Below, in pieces: positions 17,136 to 25,005 of a stretch of 48,093 bases of DNA. Both the position numbers and the translations under genes were made by a program. The notes beneath the pieces were generated by a model. It saw only the letters and a program-made list of their open reading frames with translations, searched no databases and was not told where the DNA came from. The stretch spans positions 1-48,093 of the forward strand of contig JAJEGI010000106.1 in assembly GCA_022819945.1 (NCBI GenBank). Reading direction: 5' to 3'. Each line of letters starts with the position of its first letter. The stretch's first letter is position 1. The stretch comes from Candidatus Poribacteria bacterium (GTDB lineage Bacteria; Poribacteria; WGA-4E; WGA-3G).

Positions 17136-17936
17136 GTGGATTTTGAATTCAACCTTTTGCACACCGTTTTACTCTTTGGCACAGGTATCTGTGCAGGTTT
17201 CATAAACACAGTTGCCGCTGGCGGATCGTTGTTAGCACTCCCGATGCTTATCTTCCTTACCTCCGACCCGACCTTAGCAAACGGCACAAACCGGATCGCC
17301 ATTTTCTTTCAAAACCTTAGTGCCATTATGGGTTTCCGGCGTAAGGGAGTTTCTGATTTTCAGTATGGCATCTTACTTGCTGTCCCTGCAGCAATCGGGG
17401 CATGGATAGGTGCTAAAATTGCGATTGGTACAGATGCAGCCCTGTTCCAATTCATTCTCGCAGCCGTGATGTTGATTATGCTCAGCTTAACATTACTGAA
17501 CCCGACATCACGGTTAAAGGATAAGATTGAAAGCAGCGGGACAGGTGCTAAAGTCATCGCGATGGTTGTATTCTTCTTTATTGGGATTTACGGGGGTTTC
17601 ATTCAAGCAGGCGTGGGGCTGCTTGTTATAACGGCTTTGCGCCTTTTGACAGGTATCGATCTGGTTCGGACGAACGCGATAAAAGTTTTTGTTATCTTCT
17701 GTTATACCGTGGTTGCGCTCGGCACTTTTATCATGAACAAGCAGGTTGATTGGACTTTAGGTGTGACGTTAGCGATAGGGAATGCTACAGGCGCCTGGAT
17801 TGGCAGCCATTGGGCTGTCGAAAAAGGCGATAAATGGATTAAAGTGGTTCTCGTTGTAACTGTGCTTGCCTTTGCGACGAATCTTGCGTTAGAGCCCTTT
17901 AATTTAGATATTAAATCGCTTCTCGGACTTGGTTAG
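17136..17936 (+). CDS. TSUP family (TauE/SafE-like) membrane transporter
   Basis: A 266-aa integral membrane protein with about eight hydrophobic segments. The family hallmark repeats are visible: GICAGFINTVAAGGSLLALP near the N-terminus and GIYGGFIQAGVGLLV in the second half, followed by RTNAIKVF. TSUP proteins export or take up organosulfur compounds, sulfite or organic acids; the substrate cannot be assigned here. The start is a GTG with AAGGAG 15 bases upstream. Its stop shares the tetranucleotide TTAG with the convergent phosphatidyltransferase gene: TAG ends this gene and TTA (TAA on the other strand) ends the other. A sulfatase gene also lies in this window, but it is not adjacent. Confidence 0.85.
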   Translation: MDFEFNLLHTVLLFGTGICAGFINTVAAGGSLLALPMLIFLTSDPTLANGTNRIAIFFQNLSAIMGFRRKGVSDFQYGILLAVPAAIGAWIGAKIAIGTDAALFQFILAAVMLIMLSLTLLNPTSRLKDKIESSGTGAKVIAMVVFFFIGIYGGFIQAGVGLLVITALRLLTGIDLVRTNAIKVFVIFCYTVVALGTFIMNKQVDWTLGVTLAIGNATGAWIGSHWAVEKGDKWIKVVLVVTVLAFATNLALEPFNLDIKSLLGLG

Positions 17937-18556
17937 CGTTCAAGTTCGTGATAAGAGAAGATCAGACGGTGAACGGCAGTAATGTGCGAAGTGAGTGTAA
18001 GGATCCCGAGTGTGCAGAGCAGAATTATTCCGGTAGTTTGGACAATTGGAAATTTGTACCAGAATATGCCTTGGAGTAGCGTCCCGGTGCCGAGTAAGAT
18101 AATACGTTCGGGTCGCTGCATGAGTCCGACCTTACAAGTAATTTGGAGTCCCTCTGCTCTTGCTCGGACGTAACTGACGAGTATTGACCCAAACCATGCC
18201 CCGAACGCTAAAATTATCCCGAGTAGACTTTCCAACCCGTAAAAATAGATAAGTGCGCCGAGGAAGAGAAAGCCTTCCGAGTAGCGGTCAATCACGGAGT
18301 CCAAAAGTGCTCCGGATGGACGTAAACTTCTCTGGGCGCGTGCGACCGCCCCATCTATCATATCAAAACTCCCACCAAACAAGATAAGAATGCCGCCCGT
18401 AATAAGATGACCTGTTGCAAAATAAAAGGTCGCAATGAGGTTGACCAAGAACCCAAAGATTGTCACCATGTTCGCCGTGATACCGACTGCCACCATTTTG
18501 TTGGCAATGGTAGCCAAGATCGTCTCAAGATGAGGCTTTAATTTCACTTCAAACAT
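17933..18556 (-). CDS. CDP-alcohol phosphatidyltransferase, inositol-phosphate-synthase-like
   Basis: A 207-aa membrane enzyme from the ATG at 18556 (the frame is open to 18583). The signature is complete: DGAVARAQ...GALLDSVIDRYSE, matching D-G-x2-A-R-x8-G-x3-D-x3-D. The N-terminal amphipathic stretch and the segment ITANMVTIFGFLVNL are family-typical. The overall resemblance is closer to phosphatidylinositol-phosphate or archaetidylinositol-phosphate synthases than to the PgsA-like copy at 9902, but this cannot be settled by eye. Its start overlaps the end of the AccA-like gene by eight bases, indicating translational coupling. Confidence 0.8.
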   Translation of the reverse strand: MFEVKLKPHLETILATIANKMVAVGITANMVTIFGFLVNLIATFYFATGHLITGGILILFGGSFDMIDGAVARAQRSLRPSGALLDSVIDRYSEGFLFLGALIYFYGLESLLGIILAFGAWFGSILVSYVRARAEGLQITCKVGLMQRPERIILLGTGTLLQGIFWYKFPIVQTTGIILLCTLGILTLTSHITAVHRLIFSYHELER

Positions 18557-19154
18557 TGCGATGCCTCCGCTCGATGAGGGCATGTAAAGATTCCTGCCGG
18601 TTCTTGACCAATTCTGTGGCAGAAATTGTCTCTGCCTGGCTTATGAGTTCTAAGATTGCAGGCGCGATGTCTGTTGGGTGCGCGGCTATTTTGACCTGTT
18701 TCTGCTGAGAAGATTGTGTGTCCGTTGATGCCACAAGAACTATCCCATCATTCCATATGAGTTCCTGAGCGGTGTGTTCAATATTATTAATGCCGTCAAC
18801 AACGGCAATGATCGGGCCTGGCAGCCTTAGCAGTTCCAATTCGGTTCTCTGAATTGCCTGCGCAGAAGCCAAAGTCGTTTTGCGCTGTATTTTTGCGATA
18901 TACGCGATGGGCAGATTCCAGAAAACAATAGGTTTCTTGAGACGATGTGCAAGTGCGATCAGGCGTTGTAAACACCGCCACTCAGCGGCACTGTTCAGGC
19001 TTTGTTCGTCTCCTTGTACGAGTATGACTTTCGTGTTCTGTATCCATGCGAGACCGGTGAACTTAAAAGTGCCCTTACTTCCTGATCTATCGCCATAAAG
19101 CTGAATCGCCTGAGTAAAGGGCGGTTGTGGATATTCAAAGGTATTGGATAACAT
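18549..19154 (-). CDS. Divergent AccA-like protein (crotonase-fold carboxyltransferase remnant)
   Basis: A 201-aa protein with the layout of the acetyl-CoA carboxylase carboxyltransferase alpha subunit: QLYGDRSGS (compare LxGDRxxxD in AccA), then WIQNTKVILVQGDEQ, RLIALAHRLKKPIVFWN (compare the AccA segment ending KPIITFIDTPGAYPG), and LPGPIIAVVDGINN, where AccA has its Gly-rich active-site motif. The key oxyanion-hole and Gly-rich motifs (TPGAYPG, GEGGSGGALA) are not conserved, and the protein is much shorter than the usual 310-320 aa. Catalysis as a true carboxyltransferase is therefore doubtful. It overlaps the phosphatidyltransferase gene and is likely cotranscribed. A lipid-related scaffold or regulatory role is speculation. 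The assignment is by eye only. Confidence 0.5.
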   Translation of the reverse strand: MLSNTFEYPQPPFTQAIQLYGDRSGSKGTFKFTGLAWIQNTKVILVQGDEQSLNSAAEWRCLQRLIALAHRLKKPIVFWNLPIAYIAKIQRKTTLASAQAIQRTELELLRLPGPIIAVVDGINNIEHTAQELIWNDGIVLVASTDTQSSQQKQVKIAAHPTDIAPAILELISQAETISATELVKNRQESLHALIERRHRNV

Positions 19155-19231
19155 ATACCGTGGACCTTTTACCGATTAGTATTGGCGGACATCGATCCGT
19201 GGCCAACATCTTGTTTCTACTTGGATCGTAT

Positions 19232-19268
19232 AAAAAAAGCAGGGAGGTGGTTGAAACACCTGCCCTGC
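19232..19268 (-). terminator. Rho-independent terminator of the surface-protein operon
   Basis: On the minus strand GCAGGGCAGGTG (19268-19257) pairs with CACCTCCCTGC (19249-19239), leaving one bulged base, and is followed by seven T (19238-19232). It lies about 20 bases after the stop of the LysM gene and separates that operon from the AccA-like gene. Confidence 0.85.
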
Positions 19269-19289
19269 CTAAAAGGTAATGCGTCCTGA

Positions 19290-20153
19290 TTATTCGCCGC
19301 TGCCTCCGTTGAAAGCATTTATAGCGAACCATCCGATACCTGCTGCGACTGTTGTCAGGAACACCAAAGCCCGTTTGGAGGTAGAAGCTTCCTCGTGTAC
19401 ACCTTCGGCATTCTTAAGCATCATCTTGACTTCGTTGATTGCCTTCTGGTTGGTCTCAACTTGCGCTAAAAGCGTCTTCACATCTGCTTGAGTTGCTGCG
19501 ATGTGCTCGTCTGTCACTTTTAACTGAGTTTTGACTGCTTCGACTTCCTTTTGTGTCTCTTCAGTTTTCTCTTCGATCCGTTTCTCTAACCCGGCGAGCC
19601 GCTGCTCAGTTGCTTCCCGGAGCCCGGCGAGCTGCTCCTCAGTTGCTTCCCGGAGCCCGGCGAGCTGCTCGTCCTCCTCTTGTGCTTTTTCTAGCTCCTT
19701 CTGAACCTCACTAAGTTGGGCATTGAGTTTGTCTATACTCTCATTGAGAGCTCTTATATTTGCCTCATGTTTAGCCCGCGTTGCCTCAGATTCGGCTAAT
19801 TCCGCTCTTAATTGTTCAAGTTCTTTTTGCTGTTTCATCAAATCTTCTTGAGCAATTTCGACGACATCTTTCGCCATAGCGAGCGGGATACGTAATTTTT
19901 CGCCGGGGTAAATGAGGTGTGGATTGGTAAAGTCATTGTACTTGCTCAATTCACGCCATCGGAGCGGGTCCTTGAGGTGCTCTTGGCAGAGATCCCAGAG
20001 GGTATCCCCTTTTTCAATAGTGATGAGCATAGTCTCATCATCGCCGTCGTGCGGTGTAATTCGTGCCGAGGCGGAAAGGACATAAACGCCACTGAGTGCT
20101 GCGCAGATGTACAGAATCAGTGCCAACTTTAGAGTGCCTCTTATCATTTTCAT
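19290..20153 (-). CDS. LysM-domain coiled-coil envelope protein
   Basis: A 287-aa exported or anchored protein. The N-terminal hydrophobic signal (about 8-28) is followed by a LysM domain (about 44-92: TIEKGDTLWDLCQEHLKD...LIYPGEKLRIP), the peptidoglycan-binding fold. Residues about 95-250 are a Glu/Lys-rich coiled coil with 11-residue units (AGLREATEEQL). Near the C-terminus lies a hydrophobic segment (RALVFLTTVAAGIGWFAINA) that could be a transmembrane anchor. A 33-bp DNA repeat underlies the coil at about 19600-19672. It sits 12 bases after the PorV-like gene, with ribosome binding site AAAGGAG, and is the last gene before a terminator. The context suggests it ties the outer-membrane or surface system to the cell wall; that is inference. 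Confidence 0.8.
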   Translation of the reverse strand: MKMIRGTLKLALILYICAALSGVYVLSASARITPHDGDDETMLITIEKGDTLWDLCQEHLKDPLRWRELSKYNDFTNPHLIYPGEKLRIPLAMAKDVVEIAQEDLMKQQKELEQLRAELAESEATRAKHEANIRALNESIDKLNAQLSEVQKELEKAQEEDEQLAGLREATEEQLAGLREATEQRLAGLEKRIEEKTEETQKEVEAVKTQLKVTDEHIAATQADVKTLLAQVETNQKAINEVKMMLKNAEGVHEEASTSKRALVFLTTVAAGIGWFAINAFNGGSGE

Positions 20154-20165
20154 AGGTTTTCTCCT

Positions 20166-21161
20166 TTAATATCTATAAGAGAGGGAAGCAAAGTGGGTTG
20201 ATCCGACACCGTTGATTTCACTCGCCATGCCATCTTGGATCGCATAGTCAATCTGCAGCCCAGCGACGTTCACACCGAAACCACCGAAGAGGCTCTGCAC
20301 GTCACTTGAAGCTCTGACGCCGCCCCGAATGGAAAAGGCAGTAGATTTATAGACAATTGTGTATTCAGTACCGAGTCGTACACTATTGACACTCTCCTCA
20401 AGTTCGACGAATTCTCTCTCGAAATCTGCTGCGAATGTAACAACGTTGCCCATATAGAGGTTGTAAGCTAAACCGATATTGAGGACCATCGGGACAGTGT
20501 TATCACCGACGGCTGCGCCAAGGTATTTAGCGACGATCCCATAGTGGAAGGTCGGGACCTTTTCTTCGCCAACATCTATATGCAGTGCATGTCCCATCAA
20601 TCCGACATCCACACCGCCAAAACCGCTCTGGCTGTTGTCTACTGCGCCGAAATTATCCGTTAACATACGCCCTGTTAGGCCGACGTTGAAATAATCTCCA
20701 ATACCGATGCCGTAAGAGAGCGAGTAGGCAGTCTCGCTGCGGTCGAATTCACCCTTAAACTCTTCACTTTCAGTGTATCTCGGGATATCACTGACACCAA
20801 AATTTGTCGCTGCAATCCCAATAGAACCGGCTGAGCCGAGTGATTTCGTGAGTGCGATGAAGTTATGGCTTCTATCAAGGTCGAGTTGTTGTGTTGAAAG
20901 ATTGAGACTTAAATCCGCTGCGGATCCGAGCCCTGCTGGATTCCAGACGGTTGCGGTAGCATCATCGGCGATTGCTGTGAATGCGCCTGCTAAACCGATT
21001 GAGCGTGCACCGGCACCAAGCCGCAGATGTGGCATGTAATTCTCTCCAGCAAAGCTGACCGGTGACACCGCTAGGATAAAAAAGAAAAGTGGTATTAAAC
21101 CGCATAGCAATTTTGGGCACTTTTTAGAAACCCATTTAGCAATTTGCTCTGTCATTAACAT
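20166..21161 (-). CDS. PorV/PorQ family outer-membrane beta-barrel protein
   Basis: A protein of about 331 aa. After an N-terminal signal (LCGLIPLFFFILAVSPVSFAG) the mature region starts MPHLRLGAGARSIGLAGAFT and continues ADDATATVWNPAGL. This is the hallmark opening of the PorV/PorQ (UPF0164, FadL-related) barrel family. Alternating beta-strand segments run to an aromatic C-terminus (HFASLSYRY). In type IX secretion PorV escorts cargo carrying a C-terminal sorting domain; PorV-like proteins also occur in lineages where this has not been shown. The ATG at 21161 (or 21155) follows GGAGG closely. It lies immediately downstream of the giant surface-protein gene whose C-terminal domain is sorting-like, which supports a cargo-partner relationship. 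Confidence 0.83.
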   Translation of the reverse strand: MLMTEQIAKWVSKKCPKLLCGLIPLFFFILAVSPVSFAGENYMPHLRLGAGARSIGLAGAFTAIADDATATVWNPAGLGSAADLSLNLSTQQLDLDRSHNFIALTKSLGSAGSIGIAATNFGVSDIPRYTESEEFKGEFDRSETAYSLSYGIGIGDYFNVGLTGRMLTDNFGAVDNSQSGFGGVDVGLMGHALHIDVGEEKVPTFHYGIVAKYLGAAVGDNTVPMVLNIGLAYNLYMGNVVTFAADFEREFVELEESVNSVRLGTEYTIVYKSTAFSIRGGVRASSDVQSLFGGFGVNVAGLQIDYAIQDGMASEINGVGSTHFASLSYRY

Positions 21162-21185
21162 TATATCCTCCAAAAGACTGTCCAC

Positions 21186-21217
21186 ATCGGGAACTGGACG
21201 GATGTCAAGTTCCCGAT
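21186..21217 (-). promoter_or_regulatory. Intergenic hairpin between the giant surface gene and the PorV-like gene
   Basis: ATCGGGAACT (21186-21195) and AGTTCCCGAT (21208-21217) form a perfect 10-bp stem with a 12-base loop. The minus-strand 3' side lacks a long T tract, so partial termination or mRNA processing that sets the relative expression of the two genes is more likely than a full terminator. Confidence 0.5.
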
Positions 21218-21234
21218 ATGCGGACTGCCATTGC

Positions 21235-24200
21235 TTAGCGCGTCAATGCGAGTTTGAGAATGGCAAATTCTGGCTCGAAACCGTCTGCCACAATAATCTC
21301 ACAGAAGTAGATGCCTCGAGCTAAGTCATTACCGTGGAAAGTTTTTCCATCCCAATAGATTGCATCTTTGCCGGTGTAATTACCCGCCTCCAGAACATCA
21401 TTATTCCTAAGCACTCGAACCGGACGGAGTGTGCTATCGTAAATGACGATGCTCACGGTAGATTGCCGGGTCAGTGAGAAAGAAATATGGGTATCACTTT
21501 CAAACGGGTTCGGGAAGTTAATTGGCCGCGATGCCAATATTGGTCCTTCCTTACTTTCAACAAAGAACGTAAACTCGTAGGCTGCCATGTTCGCTTCACG
21601 GGCACCGTCACCTTTTTCAGAGACGTTGCCCTCTTTATGCGCCATGTCAGACACCTCAATTCTAACCGTATGTTGCCCGAATGGCAGATCAGTTTCTGGT
21701 CTATATAGGACTTGCGAAGCTGTCTTCTCGGCAGTCTTCCCTTCTATTGCGACTTTTGGAAGATTAATCGGATTAGAATTGAAGATGAATCGGATAGAAT
21801 CAACATCCACACCGGATTCGGCATCAGCGTAGGCTATCGAAATCAGGGGCCGGCGGTTGGTCAGACGTGCTTCATTTTGTGGTGAAGCCATTGTAATGAC
21901 CGGTGCGGCGGTATCGAAATCGATTGTGAAGGTTCTCTTCGCTGAAGTGGAGTTTTCGTATGGATCGGTTGCGCGAACCTCAATCGTGTAAACCCCTTCG
22001 TCAAGCGGTTCTTCAAGATTGAAATCCACACGGGTGATCCCTTCAACATTGTCTTCACCATCATCTTCGGTGTTGCCGTTCACCTCTTCACCATCGCTAT
22101 CCCATACCGTAATCGTCATTTGAGCAACGCCTGATTCGTCATTGGCACTCGCGGAGATGACCGGGAGCCCGCCACGGACTGTTCCAGACGGAGTGATTGA
22201 GGTGATCGTAGGTTTGATGTTATCAACAACGAGTGTGAAACTCCACGTATGTTCCGTGGTGCCGCCTTGGCTGGTTGCCACGAGTCGTATGTTGTACAGA
22301 CCTGGGCCATGTGCTTCAAAGTCTATCGGAGCCTCGATCTTTCCACCAGCGATATTCAAACCGGATATGGAACGGAGCTGTCCGCCATTTATACTGTATT
22401 TCACAGATGAAATAGCAGATTGCTCATCAGTTACAACCGCTGAAATCTTTGCTGACCCGGCTTTATCGTGGTCAGCATCTTTGATGGTCCCAATGGGTGC
22501 GACTGCGGAGATAACAGGTGGCGTTGTATCTTTCGGTGGCTCAGGTATATCGACCATGAAAGTGACAGTTGCCTGTGCCATCGCGCCATTAGCATCAGTG
22601 ATCTCAACAACAACGGTGTAACTCCCATTAGTTAGTGCTTCCTCAGGGGTATAAGAGAATAGGTTTCCGTCTACCTCTGGTGTAGCATCGACATCGTTGA
22701 TGGTAAATGTGGTTATCTCAACAGAGCCGGCACCGGAAAATTCACCACTGATAAGCGGTTCGCCGTGGTCAAAGGTATTCCCTGTGGCTGGTGAGTGAAT
22801 TGCTACAGTCGGGACAGTGCCATTGACAGTGAATTCACGTGACCTTGTACCAACAGTGCCAAGCAGATCAGTAACCTCAACGGTCACAGTATACGCGCCA
22901 CCCGGGAGTTGCTCAATGACGGTGTAAACCAAATCTTCAGCATCTTTTTCAAGAGCTGCTTGGTCAACGACCACTTCAACCTGGTTAGGTGGTTGCATAC
23001 GTACCAAGGTTACACTTCCAGTTGCGCCGTCAACACCGATACCTTCTCCGTCGTGATAAGTTGCGTGGATAGTCGGCAGACTATCTACCGCCTCGCCATC
23101 GGTAGGAGATTCAATAGTAATCATTGGACCGGTGTTATCCAGATTAACTGTTGTTAATGGGAATCGAATCGAACCGTTCCGTTTGGTGACCACACCGGCG
23201 GGTGTATAGACCCCGTCTGGCAGTGGGCTACCATCTGCTGGTGATTTAAGCTCTACCATCAGTGAGAAGGTATTTTCTGGATCTTCAGCACTTTCATTTG
23301 GTACATTACCACCGTTTACTTCACCACTAAGTTCTTCAGCAGCTAACGAACCGTTAGCAACCATGAAACTTACAGTGACTGAGTCGCGAAGTGGGATCGG
23401 TTCTGCGGGTGATTCCGCAACGTCCGTGCCATCTACAGCACTAACTGCTAAGTCAGTAATATCAGAGACTCGGAAGTTCAGTACGTGCACCGTTATTTGA
23501 GGCGACTCATCGGTCTGTACGTTCCCGAATTTGTCAACAGTTAAAGCGTGGAACATGTAAGTTCCATTTTCAAGCGTTCCGACATCAATTGTAATAGTGT
23601 CAAGAACACCGGCTTCGCCTTCGGTAGTAGTTTCGGTGCCATCCGCTGTGGTTTGCACCAAGTTCACCGATCCACCTTCGTAGGTTATAGGATCAGCAGT
23701 CTGTTCAATTGTAAACGTTGCTATCGGTGAAGAAACCGTAGGATCAACAATCCCACCGACAGTATAACTCCCATCTTCGTTCGCTTCAATCATACCAGCA
23801 ACGTCAGCGACGGCGACAATGTTTGTCGGACCGAGTGGTTCGACATCATCAACGTTGTCAACCGAGAAATGTGCTGTAATGCCATCAGGAGACATGGTTT
23901 CGCTTCCGTCCGCTTCAGCGATTGCGGTTACACGAACCATATACTGGTTATCGTCTTTAGAGGCATCCCGTGCTGCAGGACTATCAGCGGTAATGGTGTC
24001 TTCAAGCGTTGTTGTATCAACCTCAAGCATCCATTCTTGATACGTCTGGCTGCGGTTGATTGGCACAACAGTGGCTTCACCACTTTCGCTGGCTTCTGTT
24101 TCACTCACTGCTGCACTGGCTATGTCGCCAACGAAATCGGCAAGTTCTGCATCCGAAACATCGCTAACCATCATACTTTCAGTAGCAGTACCAACATCAA

Positions 24201-24819
24201 TCCACGCTTCGTCGGTCGGACGTTTGACTTCAATGCGCATGCCAGAAATCGGTGGAGATGTTATCTCGTGTGAGCGGGTGTTAAGCGTAATAGTTCCCTG
24301 AGGTGCACCACTATCTGGGTTCGTCTGTGTAATGCTTTCAGGGTCTACGGCGATCACCAGAACTTCGGGAGCCGGACGGTAGCTGTTTTCAACAGTTACC
24401 GAGGCTTTGGAACCGTCAGTATCGGCTTCTACGTTGTCGAACTCATCAAAAGCGAGTGCTTGGAACGTATAGGTTCCGTTTTCGAGGTATGTCTCACCGT
24501 CAGCGAGTGTGCCGACATCAACAGTTACGGTGAAAACACCACTGCCTTCGGCGGTTTCGGTTATCTCACTGATAAGAGCACCTTCAGCATCAGCCATGAA
24601 TTTGACCGACTTGTAAGTCTCTCGCTTGGCTACCGGTTGAATAGTAAATGTAGCCACTGGCGATGCGACAGCGTCGTCATATTTATCGACGAGTCCACCC
24701 ACAGTGAAGCTCCCATCATCAGCGGTTTCAAAAACTACATCGACTCCGTCAACACTTGTTACGCTAACGCTTGTAGGTTCAAGTGGTGCGACATCGTCAA
24801 CGTTGTCAAGTGAGAACAT
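21235..24819 (-). CDS. C-terminal portion of giant multi-Ig surface protein, after in-frame stop; ends in sorting-type domain
   Basis: A 1,194-codon open frame in the same reading frame as the gene ending at 25003. The frame has no stop between 25002 and 21235, and the residues encoded upstream of the first ATG continue the module interrupted by the TAA. It contains a third copy of the large repeat (PEVLVIAVDPESIT...), then about five Ig-like bacterial domains opening with motifs such as PMITIESPTDGEAV, PTVAIHSPATGNTF and APVITMASPQNEAR. The last 85 residues (NFPNPFESDTHISFSL...ARGIYFCEIIVADG) match the FlgD-like/type IX-style C-terminal sorting pattern. It has no signal peptide of its own, so without readthrough or restart it would not be exported. 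Best regarded as the downstream part of one gene. Confidence 0.75.
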   Translation of the reverse strand: MFSLDNVDDVAPLEPTSVSVTSVDGVDVVFETADDGSFTVGGLVDKYDDAVASPVATFTIQPVAKRETYKSVKFMADAEGALISEITETAEGSGVFTVTVDVGTLADGETYLENGTYTFQALAFDEFDNVEADTDGSKASVTVENSYRPAPEVLVIAVDPESITQTNPDSGAPQGTITLNTRSHEITSPPISGMRIEVKRPTDEAWIDVGTATESMMVSDVSDAELADFVGDIASAAVSETEASESGEATVVPINRSQTYQEWMLEVDTTTLEDTITADSPAARDASKDDNQYMVRVTAIAEADGSETMSPDGITAHFSVDNVDDVEPLGPTNIVAVADVAGMIEANEDGSYTVGGIVDPTVSSPIATFTIEQTADPITYEGGSVNLVQTTADGTETTTEGEAGVLDTITIDVGTLENGTYMFHALTVDKFGNVQTDESPQITVHVLNFRVSDITDLAVSAVDGTDVAESPAEPIPLRDSVTVSFMVANGSLAAEELSGEVNGGNVPNESAEDPENTFSLMVELKSPADGSPLPDGVYTPAGVVTKRNGSIRFPLTTVNLDNTGPMITIESPTDGEAVDSLPTIHATYHDGEGIGVDGATGSVTLVRMQPPNQVEVVVDQAALEKDAEDLVYTVIEQLPGGAYTVTVEVTDLLGTVGTRSREFTVNGTVPTVAIHSPATGNTFDHGEPLISGEFSGAGSVEITTFTINDVDATPEVDGNLFSYTPEEALTNGSYTVVVEITDANGAMAQATVTFMVDIPEPPKDTTPPVISAVAPIGTIKDADHDKAGSAKISAVVTDEQSAISSVKYSINGGQLRSISGLNIAGGKIEAPIDFEAHGPGLYNIRLVATSQGGTTEHTWSFTLVVDNIKPTITSITPSGTVRGGLPVISASANDESGVAQMTITVWDSDGEEVNGNTEDDGEDNVEGITRVDFNLEEPLDEGVYTIEVRATDPYENSTSAKRTFTIDFDTAAPVITMASPQNEARLTNRRPLISIAYADAESGVDVDSIRFIFNSNPINLPKVAIEGKTAEKTASQVLYRPETDLPFGQHTVRIEVSDMAHKEGNVSEKGDGAREANMAAYEFTFFVESKEGPILASRPINFPNPFESDTHISFSLTRQSTVSIVIYDSTLRPVRVLRNNDVLEAGNYTGKDAIYWDGKTFHGNDLARGIYFCEIIVADGFEPEFAILKLALTR

Positions 24820-25002
24820 CGCGGTAGCATCAGAGGCCCACTCTGTTCCGCTTGCGTCAACAGCAAAAGCACGAACTGTATACTGATTGTCATCCTTGGA
24901 GGCATCCCGTGCGGCGGGACTATCCTTGGTGATGGTATCTTCGAGTGCCGTGGTATCTACGGAAACAACCCACTGTTTATTGGTTGCATCAATAGCGACG
25001 AC

Positions 25003-25005
25003 TTA
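25003..25005 (-). other. In-frame TAA splitting the giant surface-protein gene
   Basis: The minus-strand codons read CGA TAA GTC GTC GCT, giving Asn-Arg-stop-Val-Val. Coding resumes in the same frame and completes the repeat module (TNKQWVVSVDTTALEDT corresponds to YLEWSITVDTTTLEDT of the previous module). A CAA-to-TAA transition is the simplest origin. A sequencing error, a recent nonsense mutation or programmed readthrough cannot be separated here. Confidence 0.9.

Noticed and set aside
24820..25002. Intergenic gap between two large genes
   Set aside because: The frame stays open and coding across it; only the TAA at 25003-25005 separates the two parts.
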